The position numbers and the translations under genes were made by a program. This document shows, piece after piece, positions 27,488 to 38,029 of a stretch of 64,000 bases of DNA. Position 1 is the stretch's first letter. Every line of letters starts with the position of its first letter. A model generated the notes under the pieces. It saw only the letters and a list, made by a program, of their open reading frames with translations. It did not search any database and was not told the origin of the DNA. Source of the stretch: Pandoraea pnomenusa (lineage in GTDB: Bacteria > Pseudomonadota > Gammaproteobacteria > Burkholderiales > Burkholderiaceae); contig NZ_CP009553.3 of assembly GCF_000767615.3 (NCBI RefSeq), forward strand, positions 3,286,001 to 3,350,000. The letters run 5' to 3'.

Positions 27488-28666
27488 TCAGTATTCGACC
27501 GGCACCGGTTCGAGACTTCGCCACATGTACCACGTGGCGACTGAGCGCCACGGCTCCCAGTTGGCGGCCACTTCACGCGCTTCGCTGCGCGTGACGGGTT
27601 CGCCGCTGAAATAGTTGACGCTGATGGCATTGATCAGCCCCACGTCGTCGAGCGGAAGCACATCGGGGCGCATGAGGTTGAACATCAGAAACATCTCCGC
27701 CGTCCAGCGGCCGATGCCGCGAATGCCGGTCAATTCGGCGATAACGGCCTCGTCGTCCATGCTCGCCCAGGCGTCGACGTGCAGCGCGCCCGATTTGAAA
27801 TGCGTGGCCAGGTCGAGGATGTATTCGGCCTTGCGGCGCGACAGCCCGCACCCGGCAAGCGCGTCATGACCGGCCTTCATGAACTGCGCCGGGGTGAGCT
27901 TCGGACAGACCGCCACCACGCGATCCCACACGGACTGTGCGGCCTTCACGGAAATCTGCTGACCGACGATGGAGCGCGCCAGCGTGACGAACGGCTCGCC
28001 GCGCCCGGTCAGATGCGCAGGGCCAAACTGCGGAATCAATTTCTTGAGAATGCGGTCGCGCCGCATCAGATCGGCGCACGCCTGATCCCAGAAGTCGGGG
28101 CGCGTTGCGCCCGGCGCGACTGGCAGCGGCACCACGCCCGTCACCGCCTCCTCGACGACATCGTGCTCGATGCGTTCGATCTCCGGCGTGACGATGCGCG
28201 TTTCACCGTCGCGCTTCGCGATGACTCGGCGCGCGGTAGCCGCGCCGGCCGTCGCACCCGAGGCCCCGGATGACGCAGGCGCCGTGCGGGACGACTTCGA
28301 CGCCACTTTCGATGCGACCTTCCGAGGTGTATTCGCACCCGTCTTCGTCGGCGCCTTGGCGGACTCCCTGGCCGACACCTTCGCAGGTGTCTTGGCCGGC
28401 ACCTTCGCTGCCGGCCTCGGCGCTGCCTTCCGGGCGTCCTTGCGCGCGACCTTCGGGGAGACTTGCGGCGCCGCCGAGCGCGCACTGCCGGCCTTGGTCG
28501 CCGTGGCGGTCTTTCCCCCGGCCTTGGCCACGGTCGTCTTGCCGTCGGACTTGGTCACGCCCTTGGCGGGTGCAGGTCGCACCGACGCCGCCCTGGCGGG
28601 CTTCGTTGCGCCCCTGGCGGGAGATTGGGTCGCGGTCTTCGCGGCCACGGATTTACGAGTCACCAT
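27488..28666 (-). CDS. alkA: DNA-3-methyladenine glycosylase II with a basic N-terminal tail
   Basis: 392 aa. The catalytic domain (about 185-390) has the helix-hairpin-helix LTGIRGIGRWTAEMF (312-326) and the catalytic aspartate in LPLDDVGL (Asp341). It removes alkylated bases from DNA. Residues 1-155 are an extra tail made almost only of Lys, Ala, Pro, Thr, Ser and Arg, like histone H1 or AlgP repeats, and probably bind DNA without sequence specificity. The gene starts 24 bp after the cysS stop. The symbol is by family; strict orthology to E. coli AlkA is not certain. Confidence 0.9.
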   Translation of the reverse strand: MVTRKSVAAKTATQSPARGATKPARAASVRPAPAKGVTKSDGKTTVAKAGGKTATATKAGSARSAAPQVSPKVARKDARKAAPRPAAKVPAKTPAKVSARESAKAPTKTGANTPRKVASKVASKSSRTAPASSGASGATAGAATARRVIAKRDGETRIVTPEIERIEHDVVEEAVTGVVPLPVAPGATRPDFWDQACADLMRRDRILKKLIPQFGPAHLTGRGEPFVTLARSIVGQQISVKAAQSVWDRVVAVCPKLTPAQFMKAGHDALAGCGLSRRKAEYILDLATHFKSGALHVDAWASMDDEAVIAELTGIRGIGRWTAEMFLMFNLMRPDVLPLDDVGLINAISVNYFSGEPVTRSEAREVAANWEPWRSVATWYMWRSLEPVPVEY

Positions 28667-28690
28667 GAGTTTTGTCTCGATGCGCCGCGC

Positions 28691-30094
28691 TCAGGCACGA
28701 CGCCATTCGGTGGCGCCTCCGGGACGATCTTCTAGCACGATACCTTCGGACAGCAGCTCAGCACGAATACGATCGGCCTCGGCGAAATTGCGATCGCGCT
28801 TGGCCTGCACACGTGCCTCGATGCGCGCCTCGACGGAAGCTCGCAGCGCATCGCCGTCACCGGCCGATTCCGCCCCCGTCGCCCCTTGCAGGAATGACTG
28901 CGGATCGCGCCCCAGCAGCCCCAGCGTGGCCGCCAGCCCCTGGAGCTGGCGCACCAGCACGGGATCGCGCTGTCGGTTGATTTCGCCGGCGAGTTCGAAG
29001 AGGACGGCGATGGCCACCGGCGTGTTGAAGTCGTCGTTCATGGCCGCGGCGAAACGCTGTGCGAATGCCTCGTTCCAATCCAGCGGCGCGCCGTCGCCCA
29101 CGGCGTCCTTGAGTGCCGTGTACAACCGCGTGAGACCGCTACGCGCGTCATCGAGATGCGCGTCGCTGTAATTGAGCGGGCTGCGATACTGGGCGCGAAG
29201 AATGAAGAAGCGCACGACTTCCGCGTCGAACTTCTCGAGCACCTCGCGGATCGTGAAGAAATTGCCCAGCGACTTGGACATCTTCTCGTTGTCCACGCGC
29301 ACGAAGCCGTTGTGCAGCCAGTAATTCACGAACGTCTCGCCCGTCGCCCCCTCGCTCTGCGCGATTTCATTCTCGTGGTGCGGGAACTGCAGGTCGGCTC
29401 CGCCGCCATGAATGTCGAAGTGATTGCCCAGCAGCTGGCAGCTCATCGCCGAGCATTCGATATGCCAGCCGGGACGGCCCTCGCCCCACGGCGACGCCCA
29501 CTTGGACTCCTCGGGCTCGGTATCCTTCGCGCGCTTCCACAGCACGAAATCGAGCGGATCCTGCTTCGACGCATTGGCCGCCACGCGCTCGCCCGCACGC
29601 AGGTCCTCGATCGACTTGCCGGACAGCTGTCCGTAGCCGGCGAACTTGCGAACCGCATAGTTCACGTCGCCGTCGTCGGCCTGATAGGCGTACCCGTTGC
29701 GCTGCAGCGCGCCGATCATGTCCACCATCCGGGGAATGAAGTCGGTCGCACGCGGCTCGTGATCGGGACGCTGCACACCGAGCGCGTCCGCGTCTTCATG
29801 CATGGCGGCAATGAACCGCGTGGTGAGTTCGCGCAGCGTCTCGCCGTTCTCGACGGCGCGCTTGATGATCTTGTCGTCGATGTCGGTGATGTTGCGCACA
29901 TAGGTCACCCGATACCCGAGCGTGCGCAGCCAGCGCTGCACCATGTCGAACACCACCATCACGCGCGCATGACCGACGTGACAGTAGTCGTACACCGTCA
30001 TGCCGCAGACATACATGCGGACTTCGCCGGGAACAAGAGGTACGAACGGCTGTTTGTCTCGCGCGAGCGAGTTGTAGACGCGGAGTGAATCCAT
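28691..30094 (-). CDS. cysS: Cysteinyl-tRNA synthetase
   Basis: 467 aa from [17 protein letters not shown]; the ATG at 30112 is an alternative six codons earlier. Class I signatures are clear: the HIGH-like HVGHARVMV, the KMSKS loop ([12 protein letters not shown]), and zinc ligands in YVCGMTVYD and WHIECSAM. It charges tRNA-Cys. It is the first gene of the likely cysS-alkA-accA-tilS-lysC transcription unit. Confidence 0.97.
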   Translation of the reverse strand: MDSLRVYNSLARDKQPFVPLVPGEVRMYVCGMTVYDYCHVGHARVMVVFDMVQRWLRTLGYRVTYVRNITDIDDKIIKRAVENGETLRELTTRFIAAMHEDADALGVQRPDHEPRATDFIPRMVDMIGALQRNGYAYQADDGDVNYAVRKFAGYGQLSGKSIEDLRAGERVAANASKQDPLDFVLWKRAKDTEPEESKWASPWGEGRPGWHIECSAMSCQLLGNHFDIHGGGADLQFPHHENEIAQSEGATGETFVNYWLHNGFVRVDNEKMSKSLGNFFTIREVLEKFDAEVVRFFILRAQYRSPLNYSDAHLDDARSGLTRLYTALKDAVGDGAPLDWNEAFAQRFAAAMNDDFNTPVAIAVLFELAGEINRQRDPVLVRQLQGLAATLGLLGRDPQSFLQGATGAESAGDGDALRASVEARIEARVQAKRDRNFAEADRIRAELLSEGIVLEDRPGGATEWRRA

Positions 30095-30299
30095 AGATAA
30101 GCGCTTGACCATCGTCGCAGCGGGCGCCAGCAGCGCCGGACGCTGCGACGATGTCGGGCGCATCGCCACATGCCGTGACGGGAGCGACATCGCGAGGCGG
30201 GCTGCGCGCCGTGCGGTAGAAAAAACGAACCTGCGAACCGAATCCGCCACCACTTCACGAAAGACCGGGAGAAATGGCGCGGGACGAGCGCAGGTGTTT

Positions 30300-30308
30300 T
30301 GTTAGAAT
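30300..30308 (+). promoter_or_regulatory. Extended -10 promoter of the periplasmic TPR gene
   Basis: TGTTAGAAT lies 54 bp upstream of the ATG at 30362. The surrounding 15 bases TTTTGTTAGAATGCG recur exactly upstream of suhB. Confidence 0.6.
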
Positions 30309-30361
30309 GCGGCCGAGTATAGCATCTCTTGCGCACCTCTCAGGTATCCCAAGCACCCACT

Positions 30362-31090
30362 ATGACGCAACGAAGCCGGTCACTTTTGCCCCCTGCAACG
30401 CGCCTTCTCTCCCGCCTTCGCCCGGCCGCGGCCATCGCGCGAAGCCCCCGTGCCCTCACGCTCGCGGGCGCCACCCTGGGTCTGGCGGGCGTGCTGTTCG
30501 CGCTGCCCGCCGGTGCGCAGGCCATCATCGATCCGCCGCCGCCCGCGCCGCTGCAAACCCCGCAGCAGGCGAGCGAGTCGGCCATCAACAAGCTGGTCGA
30601 CGCCGGCAAGTTCAACGACGCCCTGACCAGAATCGACGAACATCTGAAGCAGTACCCGCGCGACGCGCAGGTGCGCTTCACGCGCGGTCGTGTGCTCATG
30701 GAAATGGGCCGTAACGCGGAAGCCATCGACGACTTCACCGCACTCACCCAGGATTTCCCGGAACTGCCCGAGCCATACAACAATCTCGCGGCGCTGTACG
30801 CGCAGGCAGGCGAGTACGACAAGGCGCGCGCCGCCCTGGAAAACGCGATCCGCAATAATCCAGGCTTCGCCGTGGCGTACGCCAACCTGGGTGACATCTA
30901 CGCCAAGCTTGCGCAACAGGCTTATCAGAAATCGCTCAGGCTCGCGCCCACGGCGCGCGTGTCGAACCGCGAGAAGCTGCTCTCGGACATGCTTGCCCCA
31001 CAACGCGCCAAGCCGGTCAGCCAGGCACCCGCGCCGGCGAAATCGGGCGAGGCCGGCGCACTCAAAAACATCGGCAAGTCGGGAAATTGA
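30362..31090 (+). CDS. Secreted tetratricopeptide-repeat protein
   Basis: 242 aa from MTQRSRSLLPPATR; a TTG at 30329 is an alternative. A signal peptide ends near PAGAQA-IIDPPPP. The mature protein has a proline-rich start and at least two clear TPR units (ALTRIDEHLKQYPRDAQVRFTR and NNLAALYAQAGEYDKARAAL). It is probably a periplasmic adaptor. It lies 65 bp upstream of two cyclophilin genes, which suggests a role in envelope protein folding. The specific function is unknown. Confidence 0.85.
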   Translation: MTQRSRSLLPPATRLLSRLRPAAAIARSPRALTLAGATLGLAGVLFALPAGAQAIIDPPPPAPLQTPQQASESAINKLVDAGKFNDALTRIDEHLKQYPRDAQVRFTRGRVLMEMGRNAEAIDDFTALTQDFPELPEPYNNLAALYAQAGEYDKARAALENAIRNNPGFAVAYANLGDIYAKLAQQAYQKSLRLAPTARVSNREKLLSDMLAPQRAKPVSQAPAPAKSGEAGALKNIGKSGN

Positions 31091-31155
31091 GAACCCGGCG
31101 CCCGCCTGCGAATCGAATCGAACTCGATCGCCCCTTCCTCGCAACGGAGACACTC

Positions 31156-31761
31156 ATGTCCTTTCCGAATCGCCTGCGTCGCGCGCTGCTCGGCAGCGCC
31201 GGCACCTTCATCGTCGCCGCCGCCCTGTCGGGTGCGAGCGTGAGCGCGATGGCACAGAATGTGCAACCGCAGGTACTGTTCAAGACATCGGCCGGCAATT
31301 TCGTGGTCGAAGTCAATCCGAAGGCCGCTCCGAAGACTGTCGACAACTTCCTGCAATACGTCAACAGCGGCTTCTACAACGGCACGATCTTTCACCGCGT
31401 GATCAACAACTTCATGATCCAGGGCGGCGGCTTCACGCCCGACATGCAGCAAAAGCCCACGCGCGCGCCCGTGCCGATCGAATCGAAGAACGGCCTGAAG
31501 AATCTGACGGGCACCATCGCCATGGCGCGCACGTCCGATCCGAATTCCGCGACCGCGCAATTCTTCATCAATGTGAAGGATAATGCGTCATTGGATTACC
31601 CCAACCCCGACGGATATGGCTATACCGTATTCGGCAAAGTGGTGTCCGGCATGGATACCGTCGAGAAAATCAAGGGTGTTGCCACGACCCGCAGTGGCAT
31701 GTACGCAGACGTGCCGGCCACGCCGGTCGTGATCGAATCGGCCAGCGTGGTCAAGCGCTGA
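31156..31761 (+). CDS. ppiA: Periplasmic cyclophilin (peptidyl-prolyl isomerase A)
   Basis: 201 aa from [13 protein letters not shown] with GGAGA upstream. A signal peptide ends near SAMAQ-NVQP. The cyclophilin core shows [15 protein letters not shown] and [10 protein letters not shown]. It catalyses proline isomerisation in the periplasm. The next gene is a cytoplasmic paralogue of high similarity, so the pair probably arose by duplication. Confidence 0.94.
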   Translation: MSFPNRLRRALLGSAGTFIVAAALSGASVSAMAQNVQPQVLFKTSAGNFVVEVNPKAAPKTVDNFLQYVNSGFYNGTIFHRVINNFMIQGGGFTPDMQQKPTRAPVPIESKNGLKNLTGTIAMARTSDPNSATAQFFINVKDNASLDYPNPDGYGYTVFGKVVSGMDTVEKIKGVATTRSGMYADVPATPVVIESASVVKR

Positions 31762-31805
31762 AATCCTCCGGCCCACAGGGACCATTTCTTCAGAAGGAAA
31801 GCATC

Positions 31806-32300
31806 ATGGTTGAACTGCAAACGAATCACGGCGTCATCCGCATCGAACTGGACGCCGCCAAGGCGCCGAAGACGGTCGAGAACTTCCTGAACTACGTCAA
31901 GAAGGGCTTCTACGACAACACGGTGTTCCACCGCGTAATCAACGGCTTCATGATCCAGGGCGGCGGCTTCGAACCGGGCATGAAGCAAAAGCAGACGGAC
32001 GCCCCGATCGAGAACGAAGCCAACAACGGCCTGAAGAACGACAAGTACACGCTGGCCATGGCCCGCACGAACGATCCGCACTCGGCCACGGCGCAGTTCT
32101 TCATCAACGTGAATGACAACGACTTCCTGAACCACAGCTCGCCCACGCCACAAGGCTGGGGCTACGCCGTGTTCGGCAAGGTCGTCCAAGGCCAGGAGAT
32201 CGTCGACCAGATCAAGGGCGTGCAGACCGGATCGAAGGGCTTTCACCAGGACGTGCCGGTCGAGGACGTCATCATCGAGAAAGCCGTGATCGTCGCGTAA
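31806..32300 (+). CDS. ppiB: Cytoplasmic cyclophilin (peptidyl-prolyl isomerase B)
   Basis: 164 aa with AAGGA upstream and no signal peptide. Catalytic motifs [19 protein letters not shown] and [18 protein letters not shown] are intact, and the length is that of E. coli PpiB. It lies 44 bp after ppiA and 24 bp before lpxH on the same strand. Confidence 0.96.
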   Translation: MVELQTNHGVIRIELDAAKAPKTVENFLNYVKKGFYDNTVFHRVINGFMIQGGGFEPGMKQKQTDAPIENEANNGLKNDKYTLAMARTNDPHSATAQFFINVNDNDFLNHSSPTPQGWGYAVFGKVVQGQEIVDQIKGVQTGSKGFHQDVPVEDVIIEKAVIVA

Positions 32301-32324
32301 GCCACCTGCCGACTGCGACAATCG

Positions 32325-33182
32325 ATGCCCGTATCGACTGCGCGGTGCCCGCAATGCCCTGTGACACCTCGGGGCGACGGGCCCGCGCTTTTCATTTCCG
32401 ATCTTCACCTCTCGCCGGCGCTGCCGCGTACGGTGCAAGTCTTCGAGGACTTCCTGCGCGGCCCCGCGCGCGAAGCGTCCGTGCTTTTCATTCTCGGCGA
32501 TCTGTTCGAATACTGGATCGGCGACGACATGCTCGGCGCCGACCTGCCACCCCGCCTCGCCCCCCCTGCCCCTGAAGTGTCCGGCCCCGAACCCCTGGGT
32601 GCGTTCGCCCGTCGCATGACGGCGGCCATGGCGGAATTGTCGGCAAGCGGTGTGCCCATCGCCGTGATGCGCGGCAACCGCGATTTCCTGCTCGGCGCGC
32701 GATTCGCCCGTGCCGCCGGTGCGGTAATGCTCGACGATCCGTGCGTCTTTTCGTTTCTGGGTCAGGCGCTCGTGCTCAGTCACGGCGACCAGTTGTGCAC
32801 CGATGACGTTGGGTATCAGCGCTTTCGCCGCATTGCCCACTCGCCGCTCGGCAAGCGCTTTTTCCTGAGCCTGCCGCTGCGCCTGCGCATGGCGATCGCG
32901 GAGCGCGTGCGGCGGCGTAGCGCCGCCAAGGGTGCGCACCGCATGGGTTACGCGGACGCCAACGCCCACGCCATCGACGCACTGCTCGACGCCGCCGGCG
33001 AGCGCACGCTCGTGCACGGCCACACGCATCGGCCCGCGCGGCATGCCCACGGGCGTCGCGTTCGGTGGGTGCTACCCGACTGGGAGTTCGACGTGGCGCC
33101 CCCGCGCGGCGGCTATCTGCAATGGGATGCGCGCGGGTTGCGCGCCGTCGACCTCTCGCCCTCCCAGCCTTCTCAGCCCTGA
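32325..33182 (+). CDS. lpxH: UDP-2,3-diacylglucosamine diphosphatase
   Basis: 285 aa, somewhat longer than the usual 240 because of an N-terminal extension and a Pro-rich insert near residue 85. All calcineurin-like metal motifs are present: ISDLHLS (24-30), GDLFEYWIGDD, GNRDF, LSHGD and HGHTHRPA. It cleaves UDP-diacylglucosamine to lipid X in lipid A synthesis at the inner membrane. Linkage to ppiB is common in beta-proteobacteria. Only 13 bp separate it from the convergent cysE. Confidence 0.95.
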   Translation: MPVSTARCPQCPVTPRGDGPALFISDLHLSPALPRTVQVFEDFLRGPAREASVLFILGDLFEYWIGDDMLGADLPPRLAPPAPEVSGPEPLGAFARRMTAAMAELSASGVPIAVMRGNRDFLLGARFARAAGAVMLDDPCVFSFLGQALVLSHGDQLCTDDVGYQRFRRIAHSPLGKRFFLSLPLRLRMAIAERVRRRSAAKGAHRMGYADANAHAIDALLDAAGERTLVHGHTHRPARHAHGRRVRWVLPDWEFDVAPPRGGYLQWDARGLRAVDLSPSQPSQP

Positions 33183-33195
33183 CGGCGCACGTCCG

Positions 33196-33975
33196 TCACA
33201 TGTCCTGGATTTCCTTGCCGAGCTTGCGCAGCTCGGCGGTATCGATCTTGCTCGCGCCGAGCGCTTCGAGGTGTGCGCCGAGCTGATTGAGCGCCGCCAC
33301 CATGACATCGATCTTGTGTGCCTGGTCGGTCGCGTTCTCGATCAACCCATGGATGGCCAGCGATACGGGATCGTCGGCGTTCGGCGCGATGCCGTACGCC
33401 GAGAACTCCGCCTTGCGTCCCTGATCATCCCGCCTTGCCTGCGCATCGTCCTTCGGCGCGTTCGGACGAATGACGCGCGCCGGATTCCCCACGGCGGTGC
33501 CGCCCGCGGGCACGGCCTTGACGACGACGGCGTTCGAGCCGATCTTCGCCCCTTCGCCGACCGTGAAGCCACCCAGCACCTTGGCACCCGCGCCGACGAT
33601 GACACCGGCCTCCAGCGTCGGGTGGCGCTTGGCGCCGCGCGCCAGCGATGTCCCCCCGAGCGTGACGCCCTGGTAGATCGTGCAATCGTCGCCGATAACG
33701 GCAGTCTCGCCGATCACCACCCCCATCCCGTGATCGATGAAGACCCGGCGACCCAACGTCGCGCCCGGATGGATTTCGATCCCGGTGAGAAAGCGGGCGT
33801 ACTGCGAGACGTATCGACCGAGCCACTTGAAGCCCGACGTCCAGCACGCGTGCGCCACGCGATGCAGCATGACGGCGTGCAAGCCGGGGTAGCACGTGAG
33901 GACTTCCCAGTTGCTGCGGGCGGCGGGATCCTTTTGCCGGATGGCGGCGATATCTTCGCGAAGACGAGTGAACAT
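33196..33975 (-). CDS. cysE: Serine O-acetyltransferase
   Basis: 259 aa from [14 protein letters not shown]; an ATG at 34065 is rejected. The left-handed beta-helix hexapeptide region ([30 protein letters not shown]) and the motif GGTS-GAKRHPT are typical of CysE. It makes O-acetylserine for cysteine synthesis. The short N-terminal domain and C-terminal helical tail (about 200-259) resemble the EpsC-type shorter enzymes. Confidence 0.95.
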   Translation of the reverse strand: MFTRLREDIAAIRQKDPAARSNWEVLTCYPGLHAVMLHRVAHACWTSGFKWLGRYVSQYARFLTGIEIHPGATLGRRVFIDHGMGVVIGETAVIGDDCTIYQGVTLGGTSLARGAKRHPTLEAGVIVGAGAKVLGGFTVGEGAKIGSNAVVVKAVPAGGTAVGNPARVIRPNAPKDDAQARRDDQGRKAEFSAYGIAPNADDPVSLAIHGLIENATDQAHKIDVMVAALNQLGAHLEALGASKIDTAELRKLGKEIQDM

Positions 33976-34271
33976 GAGCCTGATTCGATCCTGTGAAGCG
34001 CTTCCCGCCCACCCGGCAGAGGAGCGGCGGATCGGCGCGGAGGGTGATGTCTGGAGCAAGGGCACCGGCCGTGATCGGCGGGCGTTGCAGTGCGGTGTGA
34101 GTGACGGCGGCGCACGCAGCGGCGCAGGTCACTCGGGTCGGCGCAGGGCTAACAGTGCACGTGATAAGGCAGGGAGGCGGCGCAACGCTGGCGCAAACGG
34201 TTCATATCCGCGAAGGCTGATGAGCTTATGACGGGAAATTGTATGGCGTTTTCGCGAAGTTTGCAGGCGCG
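33976..34271. other. Intergenic region between trmJ and cysE
   Basis: No gene or convincing promoter is seen. Open frames here run antisense to cysE's upstream leader and have no family. Confidence 0.35.
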
Positions 34272-34301
34272 CAAGGTGCGCCACCTCAGCGGCGCACCTT
34301 G
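34272..34301 (-). other. Hairpin over the trmJ stop codon
   Basis: An 11-bp perfect inverted repeat (34272-34282 with 34291-34301) includes the stop at 34286-34288 in its loop. No T-run follows on the minus strand, so it may stabilise mRNA rather than terminate. Confidence 0.5.
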
Positions 34302-35095
34302 CGCTCGAGGATGTGCTTCGCGATACCCCGGAGGATGTTGACTTCCTCGCGCTCCAGATGACTCTTGGCGAAGAGCCGGCGCAGGCGCGTCATGAGCTTC
34401 TTCGGATTGTCGGGATCGAGGAAATCGAGGTCGACGAGCGCTCGCTCCAGGTGCGCGAGCATGCCCTCGACGTCGTCGCGCGTGGCGAGCGCCTCGTGCC
34501 CCGTGGCATCGATGACCGCGGGCGCCACGATCGGCGTGTTCATCGGCTCGCCCCGTTCGTGCGCCAGACACGCGAGGCGCACTTCGTAGGCGATCAGTTG
34601 CACCGCCTGGGAAAGATTCAACGAGCTGTACACCGGGTTGGCGGGGATGTGCACCAGCGCGTTGCAACGCTCCACGTCGGCATTCGAAAGTCCGGTGCGC
34701 TCGCTGCCGAAGACGAACGCGACAGTCTCGCCCTGCCCCGCGTGCTGCACCGCCATCGCGGCGCTCTCGCGCGGCTCGGCGTTGGGCGGTCCGTATTCGC
34801 GCGAACGCGCGGAGAGCGCCACCGCCCAGCTCACGCCCGCCAATGCGGCGTCGAGGTCGGCCACGACCCGCGCGTTGGCCAGCACGTCGTCGGCCCCGCT
34901 CGCAAGCGCCACCGCGTCCGGATCGCGCAGAACGTCCGCCCCGGCACGCGGCGCGGCCAGCACGAGACTGCCGAACCCCATCGTCTTGATCGCCCGGGCT
35001 GCGGAGCCGACGTTCCCGGGATGGCTGGTCTCGTTGAGCACGAAACGCACTTGATCGAACAGTGGCGACGAATGAGTGGGAGCGGACAAAGGCAT
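34286..35095 (-). CDS. trmJ: tRNA (cytidine/uridine-2'-O-)-methyltransferase TrmJ
   Basis: 269 aa from MPLSAPTHSSPLFDQVRF; an ATG at 35188 lacks support. The SPOUT knot is clear: VLNETSHPGNVGSAARAIKTMG, FVFGSERTGLSNADV and IPANPVYSSLNLSQAVQLIAYE. A C-terminal helical extension matches TrmJ. It methylates position 32 of several tRNAs. It is divergent from suhB, as in many proteobacteria. Confidence 0.95.
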   Translation of the reverse strand: MPLSAPTHSSPLFDQVRFVLNETSHPGNVGSAARAIKTMGFGSLVLAAPRAGADVLRDPDAVALASGADDVLANARVVADLDAALAGVSWAVALSARSREYGPPNAEPRESAAMAVQHAGQGETVAFVFGSERTGLSNADVERCNALVHIPANPVYSSLNLSQAVQLIAYEVRLACLAHERGEPMNTPIVAPAVIDATGHEALATRDDVEGMLAHLERALVDLDFLDPDNPKKLMTRLRRLFAKSHLEREEVNILRGIAKHILERKVRR

Positions 35096-35321
35096 GGGAC
35101 GGCGATGGTGGCGAAAAAACCTGATGAGGTGGAAAGGCAAGCACCCTGCGGGCGATCCGGCCCCCCTCAATGGGCGGCCCGGCGGCAAACGTCGCTATTT
35201 TGCCCTGAAATGCGCACGCTGCGGGCCGACTTACATGGCCCGCCCCCCAACGAAGGGTCCCTCGGCAAAACGTGAAAAAGGGTCAGAATCCACAGACACG
35301 CCAGCGCGTCGGCCGTATTTT
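35096..35321. other. Divergent intergenic region, trmJ side
   Basis: No gene is seen in the 393-bp gap 35096-35488. It should contain the trmJ promoter, but no clear -35/-10 pair was found. The suhB promoter is listed separately. Confidence 0.35.
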
Positions 35322-35330
35322 TGTTAGAAT
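35322..35330 (+). promoter_or_regulatory. Extended -10 promoter of suhB
   Basis: TGTTAGAAT places the start near 35337, leaving a 150-nt leader before suhB. The 15 bases TTTTGTTAGAATGCG match the promoter of the TPR gene at 30362. Confidence 0.6.
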
Positions 35331-35488
35331 GCGCGTTTTCGCCCGGCAATCGCCTCGACACCTTCGGGGGGTCGTGCTTGTCGGGCATCGCTCTTGCTCA
35401 ATTTGTTCGCTTTGTCTGCCATGCCTGCCGGCCCGCCCAGAGAATGGGTTGCGCGTATCGTCGGCGGTGGCCTTAACAGGAATCTGTC

Positions 35489-36349
35489 ATGCAGCATCCC
35501 ATGCTCAATATCGCGGTGAAGGCCGCGCGCCGCGCCGGCAACATCATCAGCCGTGCCTCCCTCGACATCGATACTGTCAAGGTCAGCAAGAAGCAGCACA
35601 ATGACTTCGTGACGGAAGTGGACAAGGCGGCTGAGCTGGCGATCATCGAAACCCTCCTCCAGGCTTACCCCGACCACGCCATCCTTGCCGAAGAAACCGG
35701 CGAGGAACATGGCAATGGCGATTCGGAATATCAGTGGATCATCGATCCGCTCGATGGCACGACCAACTTCATTCATGGTCTGCCCTATTACTGCACTTCG
35801 ATCGCGCTTGCCCACAAGGGTATCGTCTCGCAGGCCGTGATCTATGACCCGACGCGCAACGAACTCTTCACCGCCTCGCGCGGCCGGGGTGCGTTCCTCG
35901 ACGGCAAGCGCATCCGGGTGTCGCGGCGCGATCGCCTGGCCGACGGCCTGATCGGCACCGGATTCCCGTTCCGCGATCTGCAGGGCGTGGAGAATTACCT
36001 CAAGATGTTCGGCACGATGACCGAGCATTGCGCCGGCATCCGACGCCCGGGCGCCGCCGCGCTCGATCTGGCGAACGTCGCCGCGGGCCGAATGGACGGC
36101 TTCTTCGAACAGGGTCTGAACGCCTGGGACATGGCCGCCGGCAGCCTGCTGATTACCGAGGCGGGGGGTCTGGTGGGCAATTACACCGGCGAATCGAACT
36201 TCCTGTTCGAAGGCGAGATCCTCGCGGGCAATCCGAAGATCTACGCGCAGATGGTCAACCTGCTCGAAGGCTACTCGCGCACGCAACGACCGGCGTCGAC
36301 GAAGCGGGCGCCCGCCCCGGCCGCCAAGGAAGACGGCCCACAGGCGTAA
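35489..36349 (+). CDS. suhB: Inositol-1-monophosphatase family protein SuhB
   Basis: 286 aa with AGGA before the ATG. Metal and catalytic motifs are intact: [21 protein letters not shown] and the C-terminal [16 protein letters not shown]. Besides phosphatase activity, SuhB in E. coli joins the NusA/NusB antitermination complex on rRNA. The last 25 residues are a Pro/Ala/Lys tail absent in E. coli. It ends at a bidirectional terminator shared with gltX. Confidence 0.95.
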   Translation: MQHPMLNIAVKAARRAGNIISRASLDIDTVKVSKKQHNDFVTEVDKAAELAIIETLLQAYPDHAILAEETGEEHGNGDSEYQWIIDPLDGTTNFIHGLPYYCTSIALAHKGIVSQAVIYDPTRNELFTASRGRGAFLDGKRIRVSRRDRLADGLIGTGFPFRDLQGVENYLKMFGTMTEHCAGIRRPGAAALDLANVAAGRMDGFFEQGLNAWDMAAGSLLITEAGGLVGNYTGESNFLFEGEILAGNPKIYAQMVNLLEGYSRTQRPASTKRAPAPAAKEDGPQA

Positions 36350-36411
36350 TCGGCACGCCGCCGCTCACGAACGGATAGCCAAGGGCCGCAACGTACCCTC
36401 GCGCCCCGCGT

Positions 36412-36449
36412 AAAAAACCCCGGCGATGCTCGCGCATCCCGGGGTTTTT
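36412..36449. terminator. Bidirectional terminator between suhB and gltX
   Basis: CCCCGG/CCGGGG plus an inner GATGC/GCATC stem is flanked by AAAAAA and TTTTTG, so it serves both convergent genes. Confidence 0.9.
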
Positions 36450-36545
36450 GCATGGTACGTCGCCACGTCGACACATCGGGCGCGGCGGCGTCCGCTTCAG
36501 CCGCGCTGGTCGCGCCGGTCGCGCTGGTCGCGATATCGGCGAGTG

Positions 36546-37937
36546 TCAGTTGCCAAGACGCGCCAGCACCGTGTCGCGGCCGAGCAACTCGAGCACGGCG
36601 TCGATCGACGGGGTGTGCGTGGTGCCGACCACCAGCAGACGCACCGGCATCGCGAGCTGCGGCATCTTCATGCCGTGCTGCGCGAGCGTCGCCTTGAACA
36701 CCGGCGAGATCGCTTCCTTCTTCCACTCGGGCAGTGCCGCGAGCGCCGTGGCGAGATCCTTCACCGCGGCGCGTGCGGCGTCCGTCATGTGTTGCGCGAG
36801 GTCGGCGTCCGACGGCGCCGGCTTGCGATAGAACATTTCCGCGCTTTGCGCGATGTCCTTGACGGTATTCGCGCGGTCCTTGAACAGACCCACCACGCCG
36901 GAGAGCGACGGGCCGCCCTCGATCGACACGCCCGCCTTTTGCAGGAACGGCTCGGTCAACCCGGCCAGACGCTCGTTGTCGGCCTGCTTCAGGTACTGGT
37001 TGTTCAACCACAGCAGCTTTTCGGGATTGTGCTGCGCCGGCGACTTGCCCAGATGCTCGAGGTCGAACCAAGCGACGAACTGGTCGCGCGTGAAGACTTC
37101 CGCGTCGCCATGCGCCCAGCCGAGTCGGGCCAGATAGTTCACCACGGCCTCGGGCAGGAAGCCTTCTTCGCGGTACTGCACCACGCTCATGGCGCCATTG
37201 CGCTTGGACATCTTCTCGCCCTGGTCGTTGAGCACCGTGGGCAGATGCGCGTAGACCGGCGGCTGCTTGCCGAGCGCTTCGAAGATGTTGATCTGGCGCG
37301 GCGTGTTGTTCACGTGGTCGTCGCCGCGAATCACATGCGTGATGTCCATGTCGATGTCGTCCACGACCACGCAGAAGTTATACGTGGGCGTGCCATCCGG
37401 GCGCGCGATCACGAGATCGTCGAGTTCCTCGTTGGAGATTTCGATCCGCCCCTTGACCGCGTCCTCCCACACCACGCTGCCCGTGAGCGGGTTCTTGAAG
37501 CGCAGCACCGGCTGCACGCCCACGGGCGGCTCGGGCAGCACCTTGCCCGGCTCCGGACGCCAGCGGCCGTCGTAACGCGGCTTCTCGCCGCGCGCACGCT
37601 GCTGCTCGCGCAATTCGTCGAGTTCTTCCATGCTCATGTAGCACGGGTAGACGTGACCGGCAGCCTTCAATTGCGCGAGCACCTCGCGATAGCGATCCAT
37701 GCGCTGCATCTGGTAGAACGGGCCCTCGTCATAGTCGAGACCGAGCCAGGCCATGCCCTCGAGAATGACCTGTACGGCTTCCGGGGTCGAGCGCTCGAGA
37801 TCGGTGTCTTCGATGCGCAGCACGAACGCGCCGTGGTTGTGACGCGCGAACGCCCACGGATAGAGAGCGGAACGGATGTTGCCCAGATGGATGAATCCGG
37901 TCGGGCTAGGCGCAAAGCGGGTGCGGACAGTGGTCAT
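36546..37937 (-). CDS. gltX: Glutamyl-tRNA synthetase
   Basis: 463 aa from [14 protein letters not shown]; an ATG 12 codons earlier is unlikely. Class I signatures are [16 protein letters not shown] and the KMSKRNGA loop. It charges tRNA-Glu and supplies Glu-tRNA for haem synthesis. A leader of about 85 nt contains a terminator-like hairpin that ends 30 nt before the start codon, suggesting control by attenuation. Confidence 0.97.
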   Translation of the reverse strand: MTTVRTRFAPSPTGFIHLGNIRSALYPWAFARHNHGAFVLRIEDTDLERSTPEAVQVILEGMAWLGLDYDEGPFYQMQRMDRYREVLAQLKAAGHVYPCYMSMEELDELREQQRARGEKPRYDGRWRPEPGKVLPEPPVGVQPVLRFKNPLTGSVVWEDAVKGRIEISNEELDDLVIARPDGTPTYNFCVVVDDIDMDITHVIRGDDHVNNTPRQINIFEALGKQPPVYAHLPTVLNDQGEKMSKRNGAMSVVQYREEGFLPEAVVNYLARLGWAHGDAEVFTRDQFVAWFDLEHLGKSPAQHNPEKLLWLNNQYLKQADNERLAGLTEPFLQKAGVSIEGGPSLSGVVGLFKDRANTVKDIAQSAEMFYRKPAPSDADLAQHMTDAARAAVKDLATALAALPEWKKEAISPVFKATLAQHGMKMPQLAMPVRLLVVGTTHTPSIDAVLELLGRDTVLARLGN

Positions 37938-37967
37938 GGTTTGGCTTCGGTGCATCGCGTCGGCAAC

Positions 37968-38007
37968 AAACAAAAACGCCCGCGGCGGAAGGTCTCGCGC
38001 AGGCGGG
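37968..38007 (-). terminator. Terminator-like hairpin in the gltX leader
   Basis: CCCGC-GCG pairs with CGC-GCGGG around a mismatch (37979-38007), followed by TTTTTGTTTGTT. It lies between the gltX promoter at 38030 and its start codon. Confidence 0.6.
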
Positions 38008-38029
38008 TCGCCAACATTGGGAAGCCATC

